Shown piece after piece: positions 31,970 through 44,849 of a DNA stretch of 64,000 nucleotides (position 1 is the stretch's first letter; each line of letters starts with the position of its first letter). Source of the stretch: Diogma glabrata. Taxonomy: Eukaryota; Arthropoda; Insecta; Diptera; Cylindrotomidae. The notes beneath the pieces were generated by a model. That model made no database searches, was not told the DNA's origin, and worked only from the letters and a program-made list of their open reading frames with translations. The stretch is taken from the NCBI GenBank assembly GCA_963693315.1, contig OY856186.1, positions 373,555,663 through 373,619,662 of the forward strand, given 5' to 3'. The translations under genes were made by a program, and so were the position numbers.

Positions 31970-34066
31970 AAACTGATCCCTCCATGCGATAAAGCTTTCG
32001 GTTAAAGCTTTCGGGGATGCTACTCCTGGTTTTCCAATATTAAAATAAATTATGAGGTTTCTGAAAATTGTCTGAATTATGTAAATCTTGAGGAAGATTC
32101 TACAATAACTGACTGAATAATTGCGGAAAAATTCTGTGTTACTTTAACTTGATCCGGATTTTCATGGGAATCTACATCTGCAATGAATTTCTTTAGATTT
32201 TGAAAATATTTAAATGTGTTGGATATAAGGTCGCGATTCAAAACTTTTAATTTGGCTTCGAATGCTCGGCTTAAATTAAAAATAAAAATTAAAGTTTTGT
32301 TAATACCTTGCAGTTTAACATTTAATTTATTTAATTAGAGGTATATAAAAGCAACTAAAGAACATTAATTTCAAAAGCCATTCGACGTCCATTAATTGAC
32401 TTTATTTTTCCATGATTTTGTATTTATCCAAAAAAAGTCTAACTGCGTTTATACACTCTACGAATCTTTGTTCAGCTTTATCTCGGCTCAACTATCAGAC
32501 GTTGTTGTACATGAGTATTCCACTGTAAAATGAGATTTAACAATTCTAAATTTTTTTGTTTATTTAAAGACCGAGCAGACATAAAATTAACTGTTTTTGT
32601 GACAAGGTTCATAATATCTACCAGTGATTCAAAAATCGTCTTCGCACATAAAATATGCTGGTGTATAATGCAATGGAACCCAAAAATTAGATTTTCAACA
32701 CGTGGGGCAAATAGAGTAATAAAGCCATTTTCTAGTACTGTCATACTACATATGCACCGTCACTGATACAATATTGAAAATATCTACTTCTTTTCAGCAA
32801 GGGCATTTATAACATCGATGAAAATATGCTGCTCCTTTTGTTGTTGTTGCTAAAGAAGTTAAACTTATAAATTCTTCTTTGATTTTATTTCCGAAGAAAA
32901 ATTACCAAGCGAGCTGATTTCATTATGTCGGTACTGTCATCAAGACAGACAGAAATTAAACTTGAAGATTATATGTCTACTTTTCGGCAGATCAGTGACT
33001 TTTTCAGTCATTTCGAAGATTCAACCCTTTACCGTTTTTGTAGCTAAAGAGATATTTTTTATTCTTTGAATAAACTAATCTTTACTTTCAAAATCATCGA
33101 ATAGGACTGATGCAGATTTTAACCAAACTTCCTTCATATATTTTCCATAACTAAAAGGGTTCCTGTGTTTGGCAATAACGTTCGAGGCATAAAAACTAGC
33201 AGCAGTAATATTTGAACGAACGCCAATATATTTCACCAAAGATGATTGAACATTTCAACGTTAACTACTCGAGCAATAAATTCTCTAAATATTTGGTCTT
33301 CCTTAATTATTTCAAAGAGCGATTTATGATTTGCCTGATAATGTTGTATCACTGAGGCTGTTTTGCATACAACTATGCCAGAACATAAATTATATACTTC
33401 CTTATTATATTGCCTGATCATACCATATTCTTCATTCCACGAACTTTGAAAACCTCTGTTTGTTGAGTAATCTAAATTTATTTTTTTTTCACTGGCCAGT
33501 GGCAGTTACAAATAGATCTATGTAACAATTTGTTTGAAAAAAAAAATTTGCATCATCTGGACTTTAAATAATTTTTTAATTTATCTCTAAACCTAAACTA
33601 CTTACCTTCATATAGGTAACTGCTTACCTTCATATACTTACCTTCATACATTGACATAAAACACACCACATACACTTATAAATAATAGCTGCCACTATTC
33701 TTTATGATTTCACCAGAAAGCGCATTATATTATGCCAATTTCGATTAGCTAACGACAAAAAACTAAAGACTGAGATATAGACACAGTTGTACGCGAACTT
33801 ATAATTGCTGAATAATTAACTGCTTATTTCTTTATTTTCAGACCGTGTTCAAGCGCCCAAATTTTATCAAAACATATAATTGTCACTTTCGTATGAGACG
33901 TATTATTATAGAATTGCTTTTGCCAGCCATGCTTTTCTTTCTCTGAGGGCATATTCCGTTCGCTTGCATCTGCCAACGTAAACGCTGGACTAACAAATTT
34001 TAACTTGCCAGCAAAATATTCATACGTGCCACCTCTGGCACGCGTGCCATAGGTTCGCCACCACTG
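31970..34066 (-). pseudogene. hAT transposon relic 2 (ZBED/GTF2IRD2-type transposase)
   Basis: The right end is CGCCACCACTG; its reverse complement CAGTGGTGGCGAACCTATGG plus CACGCGTGCCAGAGGTGGC resembles termini of hAT elements of this type. On the minus strand, transposase blocks appear in order. First is FQSSWNEEYG with NLCSGIVVCKTASVIQHYQA (degenerate zinc-finger region, 33270-33460). Next come SNITAASFYASNVIAKHRNP (about 33170) and LATKTVKG with IFEMTEKVTD (about 33020). FHCIIHQHILCAKTIFESLV and TKTVNFMSARSLNKQK follow (32530-32680), then KAEQRFVECINAVRLFLDKY and LMDVEWLLKLMF (about 32360-32480). Stops and frameshifts are frequent. The left terminus was not found. Unrelated in sequence to the hAT element at 2.5 kb. 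Confidence 0.75.
33480..34066 (-). other. 5' leader and terminus of hAT relic 2
   Basis: Mostly AT-rich non-coding sequence between the first transposase block and the right terminus at 34066. A run of CTTACCTTCATA-type repeats lies near 33600-33650. Confidence 0.5.
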
Positions 34067-34521
34067 TATCTATGTGGTTAAAGAAATAAATTGCTAGTCA
34101 CTTATACAGTAACTGTTCCAATAAGACGGTACTTCAATAACGCGTTTTTATTTAAAATGAGTTCATGTTCCTTGATCAAAACTAAATAATAATTACAAAT
34201 TGCAATAAAAATGCTTCTCTATCCAATGATAGATGTAATTTTTATTTATATTATGTAAACTGTTAGTTGGACTTCACATAGTTTGAATAATTGCAACTAA
34301 TTAGACCAATATTATCGCAGTCGAATCCAATTACATGCTCCACTGACCACAACATTTTTCAAACAATTTAATCAATTTAAAAAAAAACAATTAACCATGT
34401 ATTTTCCGAAACTCCCTCTTAACCACGGTAAAATATTTCTTTGAAACCTCATTATTCCATTAATCATATTTTAATAGTAATAATGCAATATTATTTACTC
34501 TGGCACGTATTATTCGTATTA

Positions 34522-35127
34522 GGGCTATTATTTTGAAAACGTACATTTTTTTGTTGATTTTTAAATTTTTGATTTTTAAAAAATCTGAAATTTTGATATA
34601 TTGTTGGCATTGACAAAAGGAAAAAAGTAATTTCTGCTTTTATTTTTTGAGTACTCTGAATCGGAGTTATGCGCGGTTGAGTTTTGAGGCTTTTTCACGT
34701 AGTTTTTGGTAATGGTGGCAATGTTTTGTGAATAGGTGCCACAAATTTCATCCGACTTACGTATATTTTTGCAAGTAAAAAGGAAAATAATTGAATAATT
34801 GAAATAATTAAGTTTAAAATTAATAACTGTTCTCGTTTCCGCTAGGCGGCGCGTAAAACCTTGATTTACTTCAAAGCTCATATCTCAAAAAGTAGGCTTT
34901 TTTTTTTTTTGTTTTTCACAAATTTTAAAGTAAACATATGCAGCTATGAAATTGAGAAATAAAAAGTCAGCAATTCAATATGGATTTTTTCTTACGATTT
35001 TTTAAAGTTTGGTATATGAAAAATTCACATGTGTTTTTTTATTAAGTTAATAATCCTGTACTAAATGTGGATCTAATAAATTAAACATTTCATATTTTAA
35101 CACCTGCAATAAATTTGAACCATTTTC
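34522..35127 (+). repeat. element A left terminal inverted repeat
   Basis: Pairs with 36790-37384. The inner boundary is at TTTGAACCATTTT. Confidence 0.85.
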
Positions 35128-35509
35128 TGTGCGGTTAAATGGTTAAAAACTTATTAAAAATTAATTTAAGTTAAGTGGTAAAATAAAGGAATTTAAATTA
35201 TTAAAAGGGTGTGTAAAATGTTTATTCATTTTAAAAAATGTCTATTCAGCCCCTTTTTACTAATTAAAATCTCATTAGAGGCTCATAATTTTAACATTTA
35301 AAATTTCTAATGACGCCCACAAACGGTTTTTGACCAAATCATACTTGCATCCAATCAAAATATATTAAATTGTACCTACCTAATTTTACCTGATTCTACC
35401 TATGTCAAAACTATTTCAAGGGTATATATATATTGATTGAATTGCCTTATAATCAATTATATTCCAAAATATTTAGAAGACATAACGTTTAGAAAAGATA
35501 ATAATAGAA

Positions 35510-36534
35510 ATGCCTTTCAAATTGTGCTGTAACTTGTACGGTCTCAAAAATCATCAGCGGACATCAAAAAATGTGAAACTGGTCACACCAGCTGTTATTC
35601 AAAAAGCTGCGACCCTAAATTTTACTTTGCGTGATGACCAGTTTATATGTGAAACATGTCGCACTTATATCTATAAAAATAAGGTACATTTAATTATTTT
35701 ATTAAAATGAATAAAAATTCATATGCAACTAATATTTTCTATACAGCAGCTTTCATGTTCGGAAACTGTCGATAGTGAAATTATTTCTATAAATCAGGAT
35801 GTTGAAATGTTCCAACGAACGAAAATATTCAAATACCTCCAGCATCTTTAGATCCATCACCAGTTTCGGTTGATACTATATCTCCACCAGTTCCTGAACT
35901 ACTTAATGACATTTTAGAAGATATTAACAATGTTCTTGGAAGTTTAGCCGAATCTCCTATCAAACAAAATCATATTACAACAGGAAGTTGTAAAAAAATT
36001 GCAAGTGTCACATCGGCAATAAGTCAAAGAATATTTCAAGTAGATTCAGTTAAAGTGTTATCACCAAACGAAGAATGTGAATATACATCATGGCTTGTGA
36101 ACCTTAAAAAAGAGTTTAAAGATGCCAGCTGTAAATCAAAACAAGTGTTTTTGTTGACAACTCTACCACGTAAATTTTGGTCAAATCAACGTATCCAGGA
36201 TGAATTTAATGCATCAAGACGACTGGTAGAATTCGCCATGGATCTGTTGGAAACAGTAGGTCCTTACAGTTGGCCTCAAAGCAAACAAGTGCACAGTTTG
36301 TCACAAAATATAGTAAAACAAATTCAAACATACTTCTTATCAGAGGAAATTAGTAGAACAATGCCTGGCCTTAAAGATGTTGTTACTATTACAGAAGGAT
36401 CGACAAAAATTAAGAAATCAAAGCGGTTGGTGTTATGGACCCTCACCGACATCTACGAAATGTTCTTGGAAGAAAACAAAGAACTCAAGGATTCCACTGT
36501 TTTTTACCGGATAACACTACACCCGATAAAATAA
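35510..36534 (+). pseudogene. element A transposase-like gene, N-terminal part, one frameshift, C-terminus missing
   Basis: Exon 1 (35510-35683) starts at ATG and encodes MPFKLCCNLYGLKNHQRTSK, with a cysteine pair FICETC near residue 46. Then comes a short GTACAT..CTATACAG intron to 35746. Exon 2 starts QLSCSETVDSEIISINQD. A missing base near 35808 shifts the frame, after which PPASLDPSPVSVDTISPPVP and SVKVLSPNEECEYTSWLV run on to the stop after 36531. The blocks VFLLTTLPRKFWSNQRIQDE, FLSEEISRTMPGLKDVVTI and KSKRLVLWTLTDIYEMFLEE match my recollection of the N-terminal half of a transposon-encoded protein family common in insects and cnidarians. The catalytic C-terminal half is absent, so the element is an internally deleted derivative. 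Function (DNA transposition) is inferred from family and TIRs. Confidence 0.65.
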
Positions 36535-36789
36535 TTGCCAAAATGTTTTCTTTTTCTGATGATCATAAATATTTCAATTTAAAGGCAAAAAAAAATATAT
36601 AAATTAATTTTTTAATGGATTTATTTATAATATTGATTAAATTATAATGTTTATAGGAAAAATATTTTTTTAATGTTTTTTTCTAATGTTAGTGTTGGTG
36701 ATGTTGAAATTATAACAAAATCTTCGATCATTGAGATCTCCAATTCTTATTCTGAATAAAAACCTGTTTCTCAATCAGAAATACACAAA

Positions 36790-37384
36790 AAATGGTTCAA
36801 ATTTATTGCAGGTGTTAAAATATAAAATGTTTAATTTATTAGATCCACATTTAGTACAGGATTATTAACTTAATAAAAAAACACATGTGAATTTTTCATA
36901 TACCAAACTTTAAAAAATCGTAAGAAAAAATCCATATTGAATTGCTGACTTTTTATTTCTCAATTTCATAGCTGCATATGTTTACTTTAAAATTTGTGAA
37001 AAACAAAAAAAAAAAAAGCCTACTTTTTGAGATATGAGCTTTGAAGTAAACCAAGGTTTTACGCGCCGCCTAGCGGAAACGAGAAAAGTTATTAATTTTA
37101 AACTTACTTATTTCAATTATTCAATTATTTTCCTTTTTACTTGCAAAAATATACGTAATTCGGATGAAAGTTGTGGCACCTATTCACAAAACATTGCCAC
37201 CATTACCAAAAACTACGTGAAAAAGCCTCAAAAGTCAACCGCGCATAACTCCGATTCAGAGTACACAAAAAATAAAAGCAGAAATTACTTTTTTCCTTTT
37301 GTCAATACCAACAAAATATCAAAATTTCAGATTTTTAAAAAATAGTTGTTTTTTTTTCGATGTACGTTTTCAAAATAATAGCCC
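36790..37384 (-). repeat. element A right terminal inverted repeat
   Basis: Pairs with 34522-35127. The inner boundary is at AAAATGGTTCAAA. Confidence 0.85.
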
Positions 37385-40300
37385 ATTAATAATAATAGTT
37401 TTTCTTTAACTAAAGGATCATAAATTTAAATCAGTTAAATAAATAAAATAACATTTTTGCATGAAATTATTGCCACACAGGGTAATTCAACAAGTTTTTT
37501 GATTGCGTAAAATTTTAAATAAAACCAAAACCAAAGGTGTTATCCCTCATCATCTGTGTCGGTTCTTTGGGATAACTTTTATCCTCCAAATTATAAAATC
37601 AATGTTAACTTTGAATATAAAAATAAGTGCAAATCACTTTTCGTATGTTATCCATTTTACAACTAATTAAGGTAGATAACTGACAAAGTCTATTAATATT
37701 ATCTGTGTTACTTTATCTAATCAGCCTTAAAATATTTATATTGTTCTTCAAGGTTTTTGATGTTATATAAAACAAAACTATAAAATTAATTGTAATATAT
37801 GTACATTTTTTTTATACTAGAATGAAGTTAATGACTGCAAAATAATAAAATGAGAATACATTGTGTGAATCTAAAATAATTTTTAAACTTCAATCATAAC
37901 ACCATTTTCTAATTATAATGTTATCACAATCTTAAAAGGAAGTAGTAGTTAAGTTCTCATTTTTTTTTTTAAATATATATCCACAGTAAAATTTTGTATT
38001 CATTTCAATGTTTCCATGTACCAATCCATTTCCTAATTTTTTTTTTAAAGAAATATAATATTTTTTATTCTTCATAACATATCTTTCAATTCTAGCAAGA
38101 TTCGTTTTTTATACGGATGTGTAATTTTTACATGAAATACAATTACTTTATTTATTTATAAAACCGAGACAAGTCTAGATTTAAAAAATATTTTTATTTA
38201 CATTCTTTAATTAAAAACTAAACAATTAGAAAAAAATTTAATTAAAAAAATTACAGATCCGGAAAGAATGTGTATAACGGCCTTGGGTAAAACTGTAAAT
38301 TTATAAAAAAAAGAAGGGGTATTCATTCAGTTTTGGCAATCCAATAAAAATATGTTTGTTAGACTTACGCGAAATCTTTACCAAATTTGGATGGTGTTGA
38401 CTTATACTGTGACTGATGGATGTTGATATAGTACTTACTTATCAATTCGACATCTTCTTTCAGCAACAATTATCTAATCTTGAAACAAAAGATTAAAAAT
38501 TAAAACAATAGAAAGAATGCAACATCATAAATTGGATTCATGTCATTAACTTCTCTTGCAATTTACGAGATGATGAACGTGTGAATGGCATTCAACCATA
38601 AAAATTAATTTTGAAATAATTTTTTTAATTATATGAGAATTGCAAAAATGCGGGTGATAATGTTGGTTGTTATTAATTGAATTGATTTTAATTATAATTG
38701 TATTTTTTTTAAATGAAAATTGGAAATATTTATCTTGTTTTTCTTTTATGAAAAGTTTTTTGTGTTGATTTAAAAAAACAATTTGAATTGATTCGTTTTT
38801 AAAATATTGAAGACTGGTGGAAAGAAAAGGGAGTTTCTGACTTTTCACAAATGTAACGAATCAATATTCTTGATGTTTCTCTTCATCATCGTGAGGAGAC
38901 CTTTATTCTGCTCGCGTATATCCCTCTAAAACAATGTTTTTTTTACTTCAGTTAATTTTCTAAAATCAAGGCAAGCCAGGTCAATGGTTTGTTGAAATTA
39001 ACTAAAATGATACTCTTTGTTCCTGCAGACTTAAAATGCTTCGTTTTTTTTAACCACTGTCACGATTTAACCTATAATGTACTTATGACTTTAGGCGTCC
39101 TGTGATAGCCAGAACAACATGCGTCAATAACGCTTGCGGTCTGGACTGGTCAATAATGCTTGTGATGTAGTAGTAACGCCATAATTTTTCACACTTTTTT
39201 ATTCATATTTGCAGGATTCGACAATTTATTTTACCTTTAGGTCTGCTGAGAGAGCGTAATTAGCCAATAGTCACCAATAACTTACAGAATACGACTCTAC
39301 CAATTTGTCCCAACTCTGCTTTCTGCATGCTTTCCTACTAGCGTTATAAAATCACTTAGAAGGTAAAGAGTAACGTTGTGTTCATGTGTATCTCTTACTG
39401 TATCTGATGGTTTTGATGCCACATGCAGTGGTTAAGAAAATACTTCTAGCGATCAGATTCATTTCCACTGTCTTTCCTGAATCCTCAATAGTATCAGACC
39501 GATATTTATTTTAATTTCTATACAAGACTTAACACACCTAGAGGTCGCTCGGTAGCAAAATGTCTTTTGAAACTGAGCTATTTAAATACGGTACGGTACG
39601 GGTCGCCTTAAATCTTTATCCGATTAATATGGTAATAAATTTTGCCCAACCGCTCTTCACCTTAATGGTTTGATTACCACGATGTGTAAAAACACATGCA
39701 AGAACACGTAGTTGGAGGCGACAAGCACTGTCGGTATGCAATGGTTATTATTTTAAAATCATGCATGTATGTTAAAATTTGATGAAGAAAAATAATAAAA
39801 CCGAAAAAAACTTCAGGAAGTTGTAACTTTAATTTCTAAGAAACTGTTACAAGATAACAAACTGATATGCGCTACTTTTAAAACTAAAACAAAAAATTAT
39901 CTAAACATTGTTTAAATATAAATGTTTAGATAATTATTTTCTATTGTATTATTCACATGTCAATGTTGATTAAATTTTAAGTATATTAGCTTAATTGGTC
40001 GATTGTTCTCTGAGTTTCAAAATTATCTAAATTTAAGAATTGAGGCCACTTTTGCACAATGTTTTTGTCGAATCAGAAAAGGATTAATCTATTTAACTAA
40101 ATCAAGTGACTAATTCGTACCAATCGTTCATAAAACAGTTTTGATAATCGGAGTTGGAAGTGAAATAATTGTTACCTTAATTCTTCAATCAATAAAAAAC
40201 TTTTGAAATGTATTCTTAATCTGTTTAGAAAATACAGGTTTCAACCAATGTTTCACAGATTTTGTCAAAAGTGAAATTATTTATAAATTTCGTTCTCTAC

Positions 40301-41875
40301 TTAAGATATCTCCAAATCGGCGTAGAGGACAATCACCATTACTATTTTTTGAGATTAGCTGTTGTGGAAATAGATTTGTCAGTAATTTAATTGTTATATT
40401 GAATGTATGTGAAGTTTACACCGAATCCAAAGTATCATATTACAATAATTTTTTTCCGGTTACAACTGGGAAACGCCAAAAGTTGATCGATAAAATTTGA
40501 ATAAAAAGCCACATTAACTGTACTCACAGTATTTCTATTTAACTAAACTTAAACTTTCATTTAAAATTTACTATTTTTTCTCAATTATTCATACTATTTT
40601 ATTTACACTATTATTTTATTTATAATATTTATAATATATCGCGTTCCGTATACAATTATTTTTATCCCTTCTTAAAAATATCAGATTTCAGGTAAACCTA
40701 TTTGTTTTTCCTCTTGTTTAAATGTTAATCCGTTATAGAAGAGTCCGCACTGTATAATTATTTAATCAGAAATATTCTATACTCAATAACTTTACCTCAC
40801 CACAATTGAAAATTATGTGAAGAAATGCAATCATCACATCAGATCTCCAGCAGCATAGTACTCACAAACTGCATCTTGTTTAAACACTAAAACCTATGCC
40901 AATTATACCAAATATCACTGCTCTCTGCACTGGTACAGTGGTGTTTGACCTGAGCGCTAAACGAAGTACTCCGTTATCACCGGGTATACCTCTGCAACAG
41001 TACTTCAAGCCGAAACCTTAGCCATAATATGTTTAAAAAATTAAATTTTTCATAATCTCTAACTGTTTTAAGTATATCATATTTTAGTTTTCGCCAAATC
41101 TCAAACTTTCACTAAAATGATCATTAAAAGAAATTTAATGTGACTAATGAAGTCGTTACTTCAACTATTCTGATAATTGTTTGGTTTTCGGATGTTCGCT
41201 CCGATACTTGTTTTTCCATTTGTTTAACCGTCGATATCATCGTTATGCTAATTACATATCAGCCAACATTCTTTTCTGTCACTAATCTCTGTATGTTGTG
41301 GGTTGTATTTTCCAGTCACTGTAATTTACAATTTTCTGTGTCATAATTTATTGAGAAATTTATGTATTTTTTTGTTCGTTTTTACAAGATAAATATAAAT
41401 TAATTCAACTGAAAAACCGTCAACGTTATGTTGCATTTCAACATAAATAAAAATTCGTATGTAGGAATAAGCTAATCTCTTTCTATTCACTGTTTTGCGT
41501 GGGTAATTATATTTTTTTTTATATTATTTTTATAAGTTATAAATGGATTTCGTATGCTTAGGTGGAGAAATTTTATTTGTAAAATGGTCTTATCGTGGAG
41601 TTCAATTTATTTTTGATTGGTAGGAAAGTCATTATTTGGAGTGTTCTGATTTTGTCAATGAACTTTTAGATTTATTGGTTGACCCTGTGCTATGTTACCA
41701 TGAAAAATGTGATCTTTTCTTTTTTAAAAATCAGTAAGCCTATTTTACAATACCATATCTAACCCGTATATTGTGACATAATAAAATTGTGAACGTTATA
41801 GTATCAATATCTAACTTTCAAATTATTTACATATTTATTAAATTTTTTATAATAATTATTTTGCACTTAAAATAG

Positions 41876-42105
41876 AAGTGAGATATCACTAACCAAGGTG
41901 ATGGTGGATAAATTCTATTCAGTCAATGGTAGCAGTTTCGCTCTTGGCCTTGGAATATTCATTGATGATGGCGTGTTATCGTTTGCTCGGAGAAATATTC
42001 CTTCATATAAATCTGTGTGTGGTCTTGAATAACTTGGATAGACACTTTGTCACATGATCTAGTAATATGCCAGTAGCTGGATAATTGTCAACCCCATTTT
42101 AATTG
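41876..42105 (-). repeat. R-block, copy 4 (inverted, partial)
   Basis: Reverse-complement matches to copy 3 include ATGAATATTCC, CTGAATAGAATTTATCC and CACCTTGGTTAGTGATATCT. It lacks the terminal TGTCACACCC part and carries no CR1-like insertion. Confidence 0.6.
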
Positions 42106-43922
42106 CAATGGGAACAACTTACTCTTAACTATTAATATAATAATTTTAAAATCCAAATTTATAGTAAATAATTTCAGTGAGTTTAACAGTTTCCGATTAA
42201 AACAATCAATATTTTTCCTATTTTCTGGGTTTTTCTTATTAAAGTTTCAATAAAAGTATTTTATTTATTATTTGAAAAATTTTCCACTATATTTTTACAT
42301 TTCCATTCACAGTCTAACTTTCACTTTAGCTAATTTTACTAAGACTCTGTGTTGAAAATTAACACCGCAGATGATTATATACTACACAACTTGTTCGTTT
42401 CGAAATCTTCAGATAAAAGCTAAAAACTTTCAAATAACGGATGTCAGAAACCTATTCTTGTTTAATTCAAAAGTCGGTTAATGAAAATACCAGGATCCGA
42501 CGATGTCATAATGAAAAACTGTCGAATGAATTCATTGTCTGACTTAATTAAAAAAAGGGTGAGTAGTCGAAATAAATGGCACCGAATGGCTTCAATCCAC
42601 AAAAGATAAAGATAATTCCTCAAAGTATATTTTGTGGGTCGATTGTTTTAAAATGTATTAATGTGTTGTTGTGACACATATTGTAATTCTTGTTACCCAA
42701 CACGTTATATAACAAAAAAAATAGAAAAACATATTTAGAGAAAACATGTGCCGCCAAGTTTATTAAAAGAAAAAGTTTGTAAAAGGTAACAATTTATTTA
42801 ACAGTCATCAATGCTGTAGGAAATATGACGCAAAAGCACGTGCGCATTTTTGTGCGAATAGCACAATTATATATTAATATATAAATAAATACAATTATAT
42901 TTTGTAATGTCAAACTCTTGTTACTTTACGTAAGTAATTATTAGACTATTTGCGTAAAGTATCAAGAGATTGACTTTAAGTTATTTGAAAACTTACACTA
43001 AGTGCAACGGCAAACAGTATTAATTAAATTTTATTTTGAATTCTTGGTGGTTTCGAAAAACTTGAAAACTATTTACCTTTTATTGTTACAGTTCGTTCGA
43101 CCACTAATTTTTCATTAAACCAACCTAGCAACTATCTTAGGAAAGTTAGAATTTTTTTCACTTAATATATCAATTTTAAACTGGGGTTTTGTATTTCAGT
43201 TGTCGTCTCTTGACTCGATTTTCATCTATGCATCTGATTCTGATCCATAAATGATAAACCTACAAATTTTGTTTCCTTACTTGCCCCTCAAAAACAAGAA
43301 TTATAGATTAATCGCTTAAAAAATTATTAGATTTAATCGATTAGTCCAAAAATCAAGTAGAGAAAAACAAGGCAAAATCGCAAACATGAAACATTACTTG
43401 ACCCAGTAAAAAATGCCCCACGTCACACAAATGAAAACAAAATTATTTGTTTTTGAACTCACAATGTTTAGGGAAGCGATTTTGATACTCAAATTTTCAG
43501 TTATTCGGATTTATATTTTATGAGATAATCGACTGTAAACAGAAGAAAAACGAACAGATATTGTAGTCTCACCAGCATAATTTCATTTTTCACGACACCT
43601 TTAAACCGTTGTTTATGCATCGAAAAGATATCAAGCACGTGACTGATACAAAACACGTGAAAATACAACTACCCAGTTAAAACTAGTTAAAATGTGATAA
43701 ATTTGTTATTGCGACTTAAAATTAGTCAAAACCACTCCTATAAAATTATTTGACACCACAATCTATCTTATCTCAATTTCTTTTTCGCTACTAATTCTAA
43801 TCATAATTGTTTACCTTCGTTGTGGTTGTATTAATCTGTATTAATCTTATCTATTTTTGTGGTCGTTGCTCCTTAACTATTGATAAAAAGTTTAATTATA
43901 AAATTGATATACATATAGAGGT
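42106..43922. other. AT-rich intronic region with one CR1-like tail
   Basis: Except for 42633-42722 nothing is recognisable here. Confidence 0.45.
42633..42722 (+). repeat. CR1-like 3' tail, short copy
   Basis: Contains TTAATGTGTTGTTGTGACAC and ATATTGTAATTCTTGTTACC, then ends in an A-run. Confidence 0.65.
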
Positions 43923-44026
43923 GCGTTCGATTTGACTGAAATAATGAATTTTCTGACAAAACAACAATTGTATGCAGTTTTTTCAGTTGTTTCAGATAAT
44001 TCAGTTTCATCAGTCAAATCGAACGC
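43923..44026. mobile_element. small inverted-repeat element (MITE), copy 2
   Basis: GCGTTCGATTTGACTGA at the left and TCAGTCAAATCGAACGC at the right are a perfect 17-bp inverted repeat. Similarity to 18594-18681 continues inside (TTTTTTCAG motif). Confidence 0.75.
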
Positions 44027-44374
44027 GGCTTATATTCTTAGTTTTTATCTATGTAATTAAAAATTAGAATAAAATTAACATAAACTATGTGTGTTCGACA
44101 CTTAACGGTAAAAAGTGTAAATTATAATTAGAATCCGGTAAAATGAATGGAAAAAATTTGAAAAATTTGGATTACTAAAATTTGATAAGAAATTGCTTCG
44201 CATTATTTTTATCTGTCCTCTAAAATATGACCCCCTAACGAGATAAATTTTTAACAAATATTTTTGAAAACAAACAACTTGAAAGATGACTTATGATTAA
44301 ATTCGTATCATCAAACTACTTCAAATAAGATAACTAAATCTAATTGTAAATATTATTTGTTTATTTATTTACAG

Positions 44375-44849
44375 TGAAAAAAAAGTTATTGACTTAGATA
44401 AACCAATGAAAATAGGAGCATTTGTTGATACATCTAAAACAAAACAATATACTGAAGCTGATTATGTTTTACCAGAAAATCCACCATTTAGCTGGCTGTT
44501 AAAGAAACCAAAAGATGATGTTACAATTAACAATGAAAATAATTTAAATAAAATAAAAAATCATCAACAAACAAATAGTACCGTTCACAATGTTGAAGAT
44601 GATAAAAATTCGTTACAAACTATGTCAATAACAAATGATGATATCAGTAGTACGACCACAGTTACGACAAATAACAATAATCCAAATCAAAAAAGTTTTG
44701 AAGCTTCTGACCAACAGAAGAAAATACAAACACATCATAATGGTTCACCGAAACAGCAAAATGGTTTTGTCAATGGTGAAAATGAAGTAAGAACGTCAAA
44801 GTGGTCAAGAATTGTGCCGCCAGAGGATGAGAGGTTGCTGAAGGAACTT
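44375..44849 (+). CDS. unrecognised host gene, visible coding exon 2
   Basis: It follows TTTATTTACAG and ends before GTGAGT. The frame continues from exon 1 (split isoleucine codon) and is open for 158 codons. The first third looks conserved (VIDLDKPMKIGAFVDTSKTK, then YVLPENPPFSWLLKK). The middle is low-complexity, rich in N, Q, T, S and D, probably disordered. It ends with SKWSRIVPPEDERLLKEL. The composition switch between structured-looking ends and an N/Q-rich middle is typical of insect regulatory or scaffold proteins, but I assign no function. The exon ends in phase 0, matching the acceptor at 57568. Confidence 0.85.

Larger units (their letters stand above)
34522..37384 (+). mobile_element. 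DNA transposon with about 600-bp terminal inverted repeats (element A)
   Basis: Both ends begin GGGCTATTATTTTGAAAACG. The inverted repeats run 34522 to about 35127 and about 36790-37384, and are about 97% identical over the compared 306-bp part. ATTA directly flanks both ends (34518-34521, 37385-37388), a likely 4-bp target duplication. Between the repeats lies a two-exon transposase-like gene that encodes only an N-terminal region (35510-36534). The superfamily is not certain; the protein belongs to a widespread uncharacterised transposon-encoded family. Confidence 0.85.
21989..44374 (+). other. host gene intron (22.4 kb)
   Basis: GTAAGT at the start and a T-rich tract with TTTACAG at the end. 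It contains an RTE-like relic, several MITEs, a partial composite repeat, a hAT relic and a long-TIR transposon, listed separately. Segments 24172-26413, 26556-28340, 28426-28920, 29205-30114, 30646-31299 and 37389-41875 show no recognisable features. Confidence 0.65.

Noticed and set aside
34576..34881. 101-codon frame in the left TIR of element A (and its mirror in the right TIR)
   Set aside because: Differences between the two arms are almost all amino-acid changing; treated as TIR sequence, not a gene.
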